Shown here: piece after piece, positions 16,254 through 28,033 of the stretch
Layout of the letters: every line of letters begins with the position of its first letter
Numbering within the stretch: position 1 is the stretch's first letter
The notes under the pieces: generated by a model
Seen by the model: the letters and a program-made list of their open reading frames with translations, nothing else
What the model was told of the DNA's origin: nothing
Databases searched by the model: none
Assembly: GCA_017617445.1 (NCBI GenBank)
Contig: JAFZWE010000042.1
Coordinates: 1-33,811, forward strand
Origin: Bacteroidales bacterium
Lineage (GTDB): Bacteria > Bacteroidota > Bacteroidia > Bacteroidales > WCHB1-69
Reading direction: 5' to 3'
DNA: 33,811 nt
Program-made: the position numbers and the translations under genes

Positions 16254-18032
16254 CTATTTGACGACGATTTTCTCTACCTGCACAAAGCCGTTTTCTGTAG
16301 TCACCTTGACCATATAGGTGCCCGGACGCCAGTTGTGTGCATTCAGCGTTACCTCATTGGCGGAATACACACCGTCCCATACCTGACGGCCGTTCATGTC
16401 GTACACTTCCACCCGGCGGAGATGGTCTATGGCGATGTTCAATTCATTATTCACAGGATTGGGGAAGATGCTCACCTTGAGGTCTCCATTTTCATCTACG
16501 CCAACGCCCACTGCGGTAACGGAGACATTGAGGATGGTGATGGCATTGTTCAGGTCATTGGAATAGAGGTAGAGTTTGCCTGTACGTGTGGTAGTCAGTT
16601 CCCCGGCGTTCAGGGTGAGGTTGGCGGTAGTGGATCCATTGGCAGCGATGGTGCCCTGGGCGGTGGGTGCGATGCTCATCCACGGGGTGATGGCGGTGCC
16701 GTTCACATAGCCGGTGATGGCCCAATTGTAGGAAAGTTCGGAGTTGTGGGTGTTGAGGTGGTCCCAAGCCACAGAGGTCTTGCACCAGTTGCCATGCGGG
16801 TCGGGTGAAGTGGCATCGTCACAGCCGATGGAAGGCTTGGTTTCGGCAGCGGCGGTCTCCTCCGTCTGCTCATAGTAAATGCCGAACCACAAGTCACGTC
16901 CGTCAAGCAGATACGGGGTGGTGAGAGTGACGCTGTTCAGCCCTTCCACCGGAGAAAAGGCCTGCTCGTAAATCACTTCACCTGGGCCGTCCACCAAAAT
17001 GCCGTTCATGTCGTAAATCTGGATTTTGGGATTGAGCATCAGATCAACGTTTTCCAGATAGACTTCGATGCGGTCCAGAGAGTAGCCGATAAGACTTTGG
17101 TTGATGAGGTCGGTGGCGGTGTAACCGATGGCGGCGGCAGCGAAGGTGCTGCTGAAGAGGATGCCGCTGCCCACTTCACCGGCGCGGGTGAGGGTGATTT
17201 CATTCTGTGCAGTACCTGGGGTCACGTCATAGACGGGCACAAGGCGGTAGTTGACGGGTGTGCCGCCAGTATTGCTCAATTCCAACGGATAAACTTGGGA
17301 ACTGTTGGCCCCTTCTACTGAAACAATGATGTCACCTTGCGGAGAGAAGGAGAAAGAACCGTCATTGGCTGCAGTGATTTCAGTGAAAACGAAATCATCC
17401 ACATAGTAGGTGCCGGTGGCGTTGTTCGGAGCGCCGGCGTAGAAGTTAACAGAGCCGAGCTGGCAGATACCGTTGGCCGCCTCGGAGGTGTTGCTGAAGG
17501 TCCAGGTGATGACGCTGGTGCCGTTGACCGTGAGGCTGGCTGAGTTGTTGTCAAGATCCACATGGATTTTTACAGGGAACCAGGTATTGCTCGGGTAATT
17601 GAAGTTGGTGTTGCTGCCATTGATGGTAATGTAGCCACTGCCACTGCTGTAAAGGAAACACTCAAAGGCCCACTCTATTCCAGGGTTGTAGTAGTGCTGC
17701 ACATTGAAGTAGGCACCACTGCCGCTTGATGGGACATAGTAGTTGAAGTCAATGTCAAAAACACCGGAAGTCTGGTTGGAAAAACGGTAGATAATGTCGT
17801 TGGTTCCAGTGATTTTCAATGAATTGGCACCAGAACTGGCTTGTTCCGTGGAAATGTAGGCATCTTCTGCGGAACCGGGGGTGTTGCTCCATGTCGTCCA
17901 CTGGGCGTTGTTTTGGGAGCACAATTGCTGGCCGGCTGTATAGCCGTCAAAGTTGTCGGTGTAAATCACCATCTGCGCCTGAATGGTCATCGTAACACAC
18001 AACAGGCAGAAAAGAATAAAACACTTTTTCAT
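16254..18032 (-). CDS. Secreted T9SS type A sorting-domain protein with an N-terminal lectin/laminin-G-like domain
   Basis: The ATG at 18032 gives a 592-residue product starting with a clear signal peptide (MKKCFILFCLLCVTMTIQAQ). The frame is open further upstream to 18080, but the -7 box at 18064-18071 places transcription start near 18058, so only 18038 or 18032 can be used. Mature residues about 20-215 look like a concanavalin/laminin-G-like sandwich (TDNFDGYTAGQQL, then GTYYVDDFVFTEI). The middle has Ig-like segments with a stretch describing WFGIYYEQ and WMSIAPTAQGTI. The last 80 residues are a T9SS sorting domain (VSIFPNPVNNELNI to QVEKIVVK). Carbohydrate binding is inferred from the fold resemblance only. 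The gene is monocistronic between its own promoter and a strong terminator. Confidence 0.87.
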   Translation of the reverse strand: MKKCFILFCLLCVTMTIQAQMVIYTDNFDGYTAGQQLCSQNNAQWTTWSNTPGSAEDAYISTEQASSGANSLKITGTNDIIYRFSNQTSGVFDIDFNYYVPSSGSGAYFNVQHYYNPGIEWAFECFLYSSGSGYITINGSNTNFNYPSNTWFPVKIHVDLDNNSASLTVNGTSVITWTFSNTSEAANGICQLGSVNFYAGAPNNATGTYYVDDFVFTEITAANDGSFSFSPQGDIIVSVEGANSSQVYPLELSNTGGTPVNYRLVPVYDVTPGTAQNEITLTRAGEVGSGILFSSTFAAAAIGYTATDLINQSLIGYSLDRIEVYLENVDLMLNPKIQIYDMNGILVDGPGEVIYEQAFSPVEGLNSVTLTTPYLLDGRDLWFGIYYEQTEETAAAETKPSIGCDDATSPDPHGNWCKTSVAWDHLNTHNSELSYNWAITGYVNGTAITPWMSIAPTAQGTIAANGSTTANLTLNAGELTTTRTGKLYLYSNDLNNAITILNVSVTAVGVGVDENGDLKVSIFPNPVNNELNIAIDHLRRVEVYDMNGRQVWDGVYSANEVTLNAHNWRPGTYMVKVTTENGFVQVEKIVVK

Positions 18033-18063
18033 ACGCATTTGTATTATGGGGTTAATCATGGCG

Positions 18064-18071
18064 CAAAAATA
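18064..18071 (-). promoter_or_regulatory. Promoter -7 element for the 16254-18032 T9SS gene
   Basis: On the minus strand it reads TATTTTTG followed by CGCC, matching TAnnTTTG. It fixes the start codon downstream of 18064. Confidence 0.55.
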
Positions 18072-18182
18072 GTAATTCATTTTGAAAAAACAATATCTTT
18101 AAATCAAAAATGAGAATTTCGCATTAATACATTAATATTTTGCAAAATAAAAATATTTTCCCTGAGCCAATGATTATTTTTG

Positions 18183-18190
18183 TACTTTTG
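18183..18190 (+). promoter_or_regulatory. Promoter -7 element for the TM1266-like / hydG operon
   Basis: TACTTTTG followed by CACCG matches TAnnTTTG. The leader to the ATG at 18284 is about 90 nt, long for this window, and contains AAAGGAAAA 7 bp before the start. No riboswitch fold was recognised. Confidence 0.5.
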
Positions 18191-18283
18191 CACCGTTGTT
18201 TTCTTGCGGAGCGGATGTTTCTTCTCCAAAACAAAACATCGTTATAAAATATTAATAATCAATCTAATCCAAAGGAAAATCTA

Positions 18284-18541
18284 ATGGAAAAGAGAATCGG
18301 AAGCATCAGCATCCTCATCACCCATCGCGACATTGTTCCCCAAGTGAACGAGCTTCTTTCGGAGTTCGCTGACCTTGTTTTGGCCCGCCAGGGACTGCCC
18401 CTGCGCGACAAAGGCATCCATTTCATCTCCCTCATCATTGAAGGCACCACCGACCAGATCAGCGCCCTCACCGGCAAACTGGGCCGCCTGCCCGATGTGG
18501 AGGCCAAATCGATGGTCGCTAAATTGAAAACGGAAAATTGA
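18284..18541 (+). CDS. TM1266-family putative iron-only hydrogenase system regulator
   Basis: This 85-residue ACT-like/ferredoxin-fold protein reads KRIGSISILITHRDIVPQ, then RQGLPLRDKGIHFISLIIEG, then GRLPDVEAKSMVAK. This closely follows the TM1266 family, which is commonly encoded with [FeFe]-hydrogenase maturation genes and annotated as a putative regulator. It has no DNA-binding domain, so an allosteric or ligand-sensing role is likelier than direct DNA binding (inference). The gene lies 74 bp upstream of hydG and probably shares its transcript. The stop codon is supplied by a repeat (18528-18545) also found at the end of the Fic gene. Confidence 0.88.
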   Translation: MEKRIGSISILITHRDIVPQVNELLSEFADLVLARQGLPLRDKGIHFISLIIEGTTDQISALTGKLGRLPDVEAKSMVAKLKTEN

Positions 18542-18545
18542 AAAT
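18528..18545 (+). repeat. Purine-rich repeat spanning a stop codon (copy 1)
   Basis: AAACGGAAAATTGAAAAT overlaps the last codons and TGA of the TM1266-like gene. A copy with 17 of 18 bases identical lies at 32723-32740 on the minus strand, likewise spanning the Fic gene's stop, and a looser relative lies at 20138-20164. Confidence 0.6.
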
Positions 18546-18575
18546 TTTGTGAGGATGCCATAATATGACATCCCT

Positions 18576-18607
18576 ACAAATCAACAAATAAACAAATCAA
18601 CAAATAA
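18576..18607 (+). repeat. Exact 16-bp tandem duplication in the hydG leader
   Basis: ACAAATCAACAAATAA occurs twice back to back (18576-18591 and 18592-18607), ending 8 bp before the hydG ATG. The result is a G-free, probably unstructured leader. Confidence 0.85.
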
Positions 18608-18615
18608 AACAACCA

Positions 18616-20070
18616 ATGAAATTCAATCCAGAAAAATGTCGGATTCCCGACGAAATCGGCAAACCTTTTATCGATCCTGAAGAAATTTGGGATTACATCA
18701 ACAACACGAAAAGCACGCCCGAGCGGGTACGCGCGCTGATTCAGAAATCGCTGAACAAGGAGCGATTGACGCTGGAGGAAACCGCCGTGCTCATCAACAC
18801 CACCGACCCCGCTCTCGTGGAAGAGATCAAGGAGGGTGCCCGCGAGCTGAAACGCCGCATCTATGGCAACCGTATCGTGCTGTTCGCCCCCCTGTACGTG
18901 GGCAACTACTGCGTGAACAACTGCAAATACTGCGGTTTCCGCTCCTCCAATCACGAGCAGGTGCGCACCACCCTCACCGATGAGGAGTTTGTGCATAACA
19001 TTGAGGCACTGGAAGATGACGGTCAGAAACGCCTCATCTTGGTGTATGGCGAATCCCCGAAATACTCGCCTGAATTCATCGCCCACACCACCCGCCTCGC
19101 CTACTCGGTGCACAAGGGCAACGGCTCCATCCGCCGCGTGAACATCAACGCCGCCCCGCTCGATGTGGAGGGCTTCCGCACGGTGAAAGAGGCCGGCATC
19201 GGTACCTACCAGATTTTCCAGGAGACCTATCATCCGGAGGCTTACTCGTGGTACCACCCCGCCAACACCATCAAGGGCAACTACGAGTGGCGCCTCACCG
19301 CCATGGACCGCGCCCAGCAGGCCGGCATCGACGACAACGGCCTCGGTATCCTGTTCGGTTTGTACGACTGGCGTTTTGAGGTGATGGCCATGATTCGTCA
19401 CACCAACCACTTGGAGGCCTGCTTCAACGTGGGTCCGCACACCATCTCCTTCCCGCGCATCAAGGACGCTTCCGGTCTGGACATCGACAAGAAGTACTTT
19501 GTGGATGACGAAACCTTCGAGAAGATCATCGCCATCTTCCGTCTGGCAGTGCCCTACACCGGCATGATTCTCACCGCCCGCGAGAACGCCGACTTCCGCG
19601 CCAAAGCCATCCAGTACGGTATTTCGCAGATTGATGGCGGTACCAATCTCCAGATTGGTGACTACAAATATCATCACGAAGAGACCGAGAAGAACAGCGA
19701 CAAGCAGGAGAACCAGAACCTGCACCGCGAGCAGTTCAAGATCGGCGACGACCGCAACCTCGGCGACATCATCGAAGAGCTGTTGGACGGCAACTACATC
19801 CCCAGCTTCTGCACGGCTTGTTACCGTCTGGGCCGCACGGGTGAGCATTTCATGGAGTTCAGCGTGCCCGGCTTCATCAAGCGCTACTGCACGCCCAACG
19901 CCATCCTCACGCTCAGCGAGTACTTGGTGGACTACGCTACCCCCGAGGTGGCTGCCAAGGGCTGGAAGGTGATTGAGAACAACCTCTGCAACGTGGACGA
20001 GCAGTTCCGCGACGAGCTGCTGGCCCGCATCGAGCGTATCAAGAAGGGCGAACGGGATTTGTATTTCTAA
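18616..20070 (+). CDS. hydG: [FeFe]-hydrogenase H-cluster maturase HydG (radical SAM tyrosine lyase)
   Basis: This 484-residue radical SAM enzyme cleaves tyrosine to p-cresol and dehydroglycine and makes the CO and CN ligands delivered as an Fe synthon to the H-cluster. The AdoMet [4Fe-4S] motif CVNNCKYC (Cys99, 103, 106) is intact. The HydG-specific C-terminal CX2CX22C motif is also intact (Cys399, 402, 425), which separates it from ThiH. Other signatures are GNRIVLFAPLYVGNYC, LVYGESPKYSPEF, FQETYHPEAY and ILTARENADFR. The ATG follows a 16-bp tandem duplication. Its partners HydE and HydF and the hydrogenase itself are not in the window and must lie elsewhere. A terminator follows. Confidence 0.96.
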   Translation: MKFNPEKCRIPDEIGKPFIDPEEIWDYINNTKSTPERVRALIQKSLNKERLTLEETAVLINTTDPALVEEIKEGARELKRRIYGNRIVLFAPLYVGNYCVNNCKYCGFRSSNHEQVRTTLTDEEFVHNIEALEDDGQKRLILVYGESPKYSPEFIAHTTRLAYSVHKGNGSIRRVNINAAPLDVEGFRTVKEAGIGTYQIFQETYHPEAYSWYHPANTIKGNYEWRLTAMDRAQQAGIDDNGLGILFGLYDWRFEVMAMIRHTNHLEACFNVGPHTISFPRIKDASGLDIDKKYFVDDETFEKIIAIFRLAVPYTGMILTARENADFRAKAIQYGISQIDGGTNLQIGDYKYHHEETEKNSDKQENQNLHREQFKIGDDRNLGDIIEELLDGNYIPSFCTACYRLGRTGEHFMEFSVPGFIKRYCTPNAILTLSEYLVDYATPEVAAKGWKVIENNLCNVDEQFRDELLARIERIKKGERDLYF

Positions 20071-20095
20071 ATTGAAAATTACCTTGTTTTTTTGA

Positions 20096-20128
20096 TGGGG
20101 CTGAGGTGCAAACCGAGGCCCCTTTTTT
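20096..20128 (+). terminator. Rho-independent terminator after hydG
   Basis: A GGGGC/GCCCC stem with an inner GGT/ACC stem and a GCAA loop is followed by six T, about 25 bp past the stop. Confidence 0.8.
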
Positions 20129-20187
20129 GTGGAATGGAAAACGGAGAATGGAAAATTGAAAGGTGAGAATTGGGGAGGGGGTGAACT

Positions 20188-24068
<3,881 letters not shown>

Positions 24069-24158
24069 TGCAGGGGTTGTGAAGACTCACTATAGAATTT
24101 GATTTTTTGGGAAAGAAGTATTTTGGCCTCATGGCAGGTTCTCGTCGTTTGCGGAACA

Positions 24159-24761
24159 TCACCCATAGCAGCGTTGCCCGTTGGCGCGATAGCGGCAGTT
24201 GGGGCGGGCGGCGCAATTGTCGCAGGATCTCTTCCTGTCGCCTCCCACCTTCACCATGCCGACCATTGATTTGGAGGGTACCATCAGTCCGGAATCCAGA
24301 AAAGTGATCCCGATGCGGTCGGCACGCAGCAAACCGGCAATGACACGGTTGTCGGAGAGCGGGGTTCCGGCATAGCCCGGCCCAAAGCGGAATCCCAATT
24401 CTTTGTAGGGGAGGGAGTGTTGGTAGGTGTCGGTTTCTTGTTCCAGCCACACGCCGGCGGCGGCGTTGAATACCACAGCATAAGCCGTGTCTTCCACTTG
24501 CAGCCGTCGCAAGTGGCGATCCACTTGGGCACCGAGTGTGGCGGCAATGAGCAGCACGCCACTGCTGCCGGTGAGAAATTCACTGTAGGCGCGGTGATGG
24601 TCCAGCGCGATGGGAAGCCGGTCGCAGAACATGCTTACCGCACGGAAGGCGGCCACCTGTGAAAGCTCCTCCTTGGCACGCTGGACAAGCGCAAGCGTCC
24701 AGCTGTCGGCCAATTCTGGCGACGGATAGCCCAGATGTTTCAGTATTTCATCATCCATCAT
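24159..24761 (-). CDS. Stand-alone cobalamin-dependent methionine synthase activation-domain protein
   Basis: This 200-residue protein resembles the AdoMet-binding activation (reactivation) domain of MetH. The signature region is GFRFGPGYAGTPLSDN, then IGITFLDSGLMVPSKSM, then VGMVKVGG. In full-length MetH this domain supplies AdoMet to remethylate oxidised cob(II)alamin. Here it is alone and is followed by a four-cysteine tail (CX2CX5CX8C in the last 21 residues) that could bind a metal or an Fe-S cluster, as in clostridial stand-alone relatives. The open frame begins with TTG at 24770, but the ATG at 24761 (or 24758) is the better start. It is divergent from rlmH and 3 kb from the cobalamin riboswitch upstream of nrdD, in keeping with a B12 role. 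The corepair partner MetH is not in the window. Confidence 0.8.
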   Translation of the reverse strand: MMDDEILKHLGYPSPELADSWTLALVQRAKEELSQVAAFRAVSMFCDRLPIALDHHRAYSEFLTGSSGVLLIAATLGAQVDRHLRRLQVEDTAYAVVFNAAAGVWLEQETDTYQHSLPYKELGFRFGPGYAGTPLSDNRVIAGLLRADRIGITFLDSGLMVPSKSMVGMVKVGGDRKRSCDNCAARPNCRYRANGQRCYG

Positions 24762-24781
24762 GATCCCCAAAATTTGAAGTG

Positions 24782-24789
24782 CAAAAATA
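24782..24789 (-). promoter_or_regulatory. Promoter -7 element for the methionine-synthase activation-domain gene
   Basis: On the minus strand it reads TATTTTTG, matching TAnnTTTG, about 20 bp upstream of the ATG at 24761. It is divergent from the rlmH promoter 23 bp away. Confidence 0.5.
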
Positions 24790-24812
24790 GCAGTTTTTTA
24801 TAGAAAAAAAGT

Positions 24813-24820
24813 TATTTTTG
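24813..24820 (+). promoter_or_regulatory. Promoter -7 element for rlmH; probably leaderless transcript
   Basis: TATTTTTG is followed by CCGCC and then immediately by the rlmH ATG at 24826. With the usual -7 to +1 distance, transcription would begin at or within a couple of bases of the start codon. Confidence 0.6.
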
Positions 24821-24825
24821 CCGCC

Positions 24826-25296
24826 ATGAAAGTGAAACTCATCTACATTGGAAAAGAGGATTCTGCGGAATTGACCCCTGCAGTAGCCGCCTACACCGCT
24901 AAAATCAAACATTATATCCCCTTTGAAACGGAGGCTATTCCCTATCTCAAAAACACCAAAGCCGGTGCAGAAGAACAGAAAAAACAGGAGGGCATCCTTT
25001 TCTTGAAAAAATTGGAACAAACTGATTTTGTGATACTTTTAGATGAAAACGGCAAAGAGATGCGTTCAGTTGACTTTGCCCGTTTCATGCAACAGCAGAT
25101 GCTTCGGGGTACCAAAAATCTGGTTTTTCTCATCGGCGGGGCTTACGGCTTTTCTGAGGAGATCTACCGGCGGGGAAATGGCAAAATCTCCCTCTCCCAA
25201 ATGACCTTTCCACACATCCTCACCCGCCTCATTTTTGCCGAACAACTCTACCGGGCCATGACCATTCTCAAGGGGGAACCCTATCATCACGAATAA
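24826..25296 (+). CDS. rlmH: 23S rRNA (pseudouridine-1915-N3)-methyltransferase RlmH
   Basis: This 156-residue SPOUT (alpha/beta-knot) methyltransferase methylates pseudouridine 1915 in helix 69 of 23S rRNA on the assembled ribosome, using AdoMet. The knot motifs are intact: VILLDENGKEMRS, VFLIGGAYGFSEEI and the C-terminal SLSQMTFPHILTRLIFAEQLYRA... ending GEPYHHE. Length is normal for the family. The ATG lies 6 bp after the -7 element, suggesting leaderless translation. Confidence 0.96.
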   Translation: MKVKLIYIGKEDSAELTPAVAAYTAKIKHYIPFETEAIPYLKNTKAGAEEQKKQEGILFLKKLEQTDFVILLDENGKEMRSVDFARFMQQQMLRGTKNLVFLIGGAYGFSEEIYRRGNGKISLSQMTFPHILTRLIFAEQLYRAMTILKGEPYHHE

Positions 25297-25422
25297 ACGA
25301 AAGGTATAGTTATATTGTTTTGATAATCAATAGGTTTGTTAAAACAATGCCTAAAAATTTCAGTGTTGAAAAAAATGTTTGTAAGTTTTTTTTACATTGA
25401 TTTTTATTCCAAAATGAAAGAC

Positions 25423-25430
25423 TATCTTTG
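25423..25430 (+). promoter_or_regulatory. Promoter -7 element for the riboswitch-nrdD transcript
   Basis: TATCTTTG matches TAnnTTTG and ends 5 bp before the first base of the riboswitch closing stem, so the RNA would begin right at the aptamer. Confidence 0.55.
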
Positions 25431-25434
25431 CCGG

Positions 25435-25591
25435 CGTTCAGGTTCTGAAAAGACCAACAGGGAACGTTGTGAGAATCAACGGCTATGCCCGTAGCTGTAA
25501 GTTTCGCAAAAGCATTTTCACCCCCATGTCACTGCCATTTTAGGTGGGAAGACGGTGAAAATGGGAACAAGCCAGAAGACCTGCCTGAACG
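25435..25591 (+). ncRNA. Cobalamin (AdoCbl-type) riboswitch aptamer
   Basis: The closing stem P1 is an exact 8-bp pair: CGTTCAGG (25435-25442) with CCTGAACG (25584-25591). The B12 box AGCCAGAAGACCTGCC lies at 25570-25585 and matches the family consensus. The conserved core GAATCAACGGCTATGCCCG and GTAGCTGTAAG is at about 25473-25502. The middle contains a peripheral stem near 25515-25565 (CATTTTCACC pairing with GGTGAAAATG). The aptamer lies directly upstream of nrdD. In this family ligand binding usually turns expression off. Confidence 0.93.
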
Positions 25592-25605
25592 TTGTTGTTC
25601 GTGCT

Positions 25606-25662
25606 TTCGGGACCAAGAGCAAACGAGAAGAGAATCGCGAAACTCTGCCCTCCCGAATTTTT
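25606..25662 (+). terminator. Candidate expression-platform terminator of the cobalamin riboswitch
   Basis: TTCGGGA (25606-25612) can pair with TCCCGAA (25651-25657), with an inner AGAG/CTCT stem, followed by five T at 25658-25662. It lies between the aptamer and the nrdD ATG at 25695. Which strand of the aptamer competes with it is not obvious by eye. Confidence 0.5.
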
Positions 25663-25694
25663 AAAAACCATAACCAATTGATACCGTAATATTT

Positions 25695-27779
25695 ATGGAG
25701 GATTTGTACATTATTAAACGAAACGGAAAGAGAGAGCCTTTTTCCGCTGACAAAATCAAGAATGCCATTTCCAAGGCGTTTCTTTCGGTGGATAATTTTG
25801 CCACCCAGGAGGCCTTGATTGACATCATGAGTCGCCTGAAGATCCGTGATGGCATTTCCGTGGAGGAGATCCAGAACCAGGTGGAGGTGGCCCTGATGGC
25901 GGAGCGTTATTATGAAGTGGCTAAATCGTACATCCTCTATCGCCAGCACCACTATGAAGACCGTGAAGTGAAGGAGAAGCTGGATTTTTTGATCAACTAC
26001 TGCAACGCCTCCAACGCCGCCACTGGCAGCAAGTACGATGCCAATGCCAATGTGGAGCGCAAGAACATCGCCACTCTCATCGGCGAGTTGCCCAAGTCTA
26101 ATTTTATCCGTCTCAACCGCAGGTTGTTGTGCGACAAAATTCGTGATATGTACGGCAAGGAGTTGTCGGACAAGTACTTGTATCTTCTCAATCATCATTT
26201 TATTTACAAGAATGATGAAACCAGCATCGCCAACTATTGCGCCAGCATCACCATGTATCCATGGCTGTTGGGCGGTACCAAGAGCATCGGCGGCAACGCC
26301 TCCGCCCCCACCAACCTGAAATCTTACTGCGGCGGATTCGTCAACATGGTGTTCATGGTGTCCAGCATGTTGAGCGGCGCCTGCGCCACCCCCGAGTTCC
26401 TGATGTACATGGACTACTTCATCCGTAAGGAGTATGGTGACAACTACTATCAGGAGGCCGACAAAGTTGTGGATTTGTCGGTGAAGCAGCGTTCCATCGA
26501 CAAGGTGATCACCGACTGTTTTGAGCAGGTGGTCTATTCCATCAACCAGCCCACGGGAGCCCGCAATTTTCAGTCGGTGTTCTGGAATGTGGCTTACTAT
26601 GACAAATATTATTTTGAGAGTCTGTTCGGTGAGTTCGTCTTCCCCGACGGCACCAAGCCCATCTGGGATTCCCTGAGTTGGCTACAGAAACGGTTCATGC
26701 GCTGGTTCAACAAAGAGCGCACCCGCTCTGTGCTCACCTTCCCCGTGGAAACCATGGCACTGCTGTCGAAGGACGGCGACATGATGGACGACGAATATGC
26801 AGACTTTACTGCGGAAATGTACGCTGCCGGGCACTCCTTCTTCACCTATGTGAGCGACAACGCCGACTCATTGAGCAGCTGCTGCCGTCTGCGCAACGAG
26901 ATTCAGGACAATGGTTTCAGCTACACCCTCGGCGCGGGCGGCGTGTCCACCGGCTCCAAGAGCGTGCTTACCATCAACCTCAACCGCTGCATCCAATACG
27001 AGTATCGCAACAATATCCCGCACCTTCAGTTCGTGGGCGAGGTGATTGACCTGATGCACAAAGTGCAGACTGCCTACAATGAGAATCTCAAATATCTCCA
27101 GCAGAAAGGAATGCTCCCATTGTTCGATGCCGGCTACATTGCCATCAACCGCCAATACCTCACCATCGGTGTCAACGGATTAGTTGAAGCTGCCGAATAT
27201 TTGGATATTCCCATCAACGATAATCCAAAGTATCAGCATTTTGTAGAGGAAATTCTCGGTTTGGTGGAGCGTTACAACCACCAGTATCGCACCCAGGAAC
27301 TCATGTTCAACTGCGAGATGATTCCTGCGGAAAATGTAGGGGTGAAACATGCCAAGTGGGACCGCGAGGATGGCTACGAGGTGCCGCGCGAGTGTTACAA
27401 CAGTTACTTCTATAAAGTGGAGGATGAATCCCTCAACCTCATCGACAAGTTCCGTCTGCATGGGGCGCGCTACATCGCTCATCTCACCGGTGGCTCTGCC
27501 CTGCACGCCAACCTGGAGGAACACCTTTCCCAAGCGCAATACCGCCAATTGCTGCGTGTGGCTGCCCAAGAGGGGTGCAACTATTTCACTTTCAACATCC
27601 CCAATACTGTATGTAACGAATGCGGCCACATTGACAAACGCTACCTGCACGAATGTCCTGAGTGCCATAGCAAAAATGTGGACTACCTCACCCGCGTCAT
27701 TGGCTACATGAAGCGCGTCAGCAGCTTCTCGCAGGCACGGCAGGAGGAGGCCAGTCGCAGATATTATGGCAGTATGTAA
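25695..27779 (+). CDS. nrdD: Anaerobic (class III) ribonucleoside-triphosphate reductase, large subunit
   Basis: This 694-residue glycyl-radical enzyme reduces NTPs to dNTPs under anoxic conditions. Residues 1-90 are an ATP-cone allosteric domain (YIIKRNGKREPFSADKIKNA). The barrel includes NQPTGARNFQSVFWNVAYYDKYYF, TFPVETMALL and the SSCCRLRNE motif with active-site cysteine. A C-terminal zinc site (CNECG, then CPECH) precedes the glycyl-radical loop TRVIGYMKRVSSFSQARQEE, with G670 as the radical glycine. The gene starts 33 bp after the riboswitch platform. Its activase nrdG lies 254 bp downstream with no recognisable promoter between, so the two are probably one operon. All key residues are present. 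Confidence 0.97.
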   Translation: MEDLYIIKRNGKREPFSADKIKNAISKAFLSVDNFATQEALIDIMSRLKIRDGISVEEIQNQVEVALMAERYYEVAKSYILYRQHHYEDREVKEKLDFLINYCNASNAATGSKYDANANVERKNIATLIGELPKSNFIRLNRRLLCDKIRDMYGKELSDKYLYLLNHHFIYKNDETSIANYCASITMYPWLLGGTKSIGGNASAPTNLKSYCGGFVNMVFMVSSMLSGACATPEFLMYMDYFIRKEYGDNYYQEADKVVDLSVKQRSIDKVITDCFEQVVYSINQPTGARNFQSVFWNVAYYDKYYFESLFGEFVFPDGTKPIWDSLSWLQKRFMRWFNKERTRSVLTFPVETMALLSKDGDMMDDEYADFTAEMYAAGHSFFTYVSDNADSLSSCCRLRNEIQDNGFSYTLGAGGVSTGSKSVLTINLNRCIQYEYRNNIPHLQFVGEVIDLMHKVQTAYNENLKYLQQKGMLPLFDAGYIAINRQYLTIGVNGLVEAAEYLDIPINDNPKYQHFVEEILGLVERYNHQYRTQELMFNCEMIPAENVGVKHAKWDREDGYEVPRECYNSYFYKVEDESLNLIDKFRLHGARYIAHLTGGSALHANLEEHLSQAQYRQLLRVAAQEGCNYFTFNIPNTVCNECGHIDKRYLHECPECHSKNVDYLTRVIGYMKRVSSFSQARQEEASRRYYGSM

Positions 27780-28033
27780 TTATAGCAGAGGGTTTTGGCA
27801 GAAATTCTAAAAAGAATATCTTCAGTTTTTATACATTGCAGCTGGCTTTGTTTGTGAACGGGAAACCCAATTAATATTATTGTTAGGGTTAATTATTTAA
27901 AAGAAAACGAAATACGATCAATTTTATCCCTTTTGTCCGAAATAGGGAAAATTATAATGACCATAAAAAATCAAGATTCAATATATCCCATTAAAAAAAT
28001 CTGACACCTGACCCCTATAAGCTGACCACTGAT

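Noticed and set aside
18574-19848. A 424-codon open frame on the minus strand, antisense to hydG
   Set aside because: It is the reverse shadow of a GC-rich, strongly conserved gene; the product is Val/Gly/His-rich without recognisable domains, and hydG has both Fe-S motifs intact.
20131-20180. Purine-rich GGAATGGAAAACGGAG-type stretch after hydG as a small gene or second terminator
   Set aside because: It has no open frame of note and no stem; it looks like a diverged relative of the stop-codon repeat rather than a separate feature.
28001-28033. Imperfect CTGACACCTGACCCC...CTGACCACTGA repeat before nrdG
   Set aside because: Too short and irregular to call a repeat or a CRISPR element; noted only as possible relic of a dispersed repeat.
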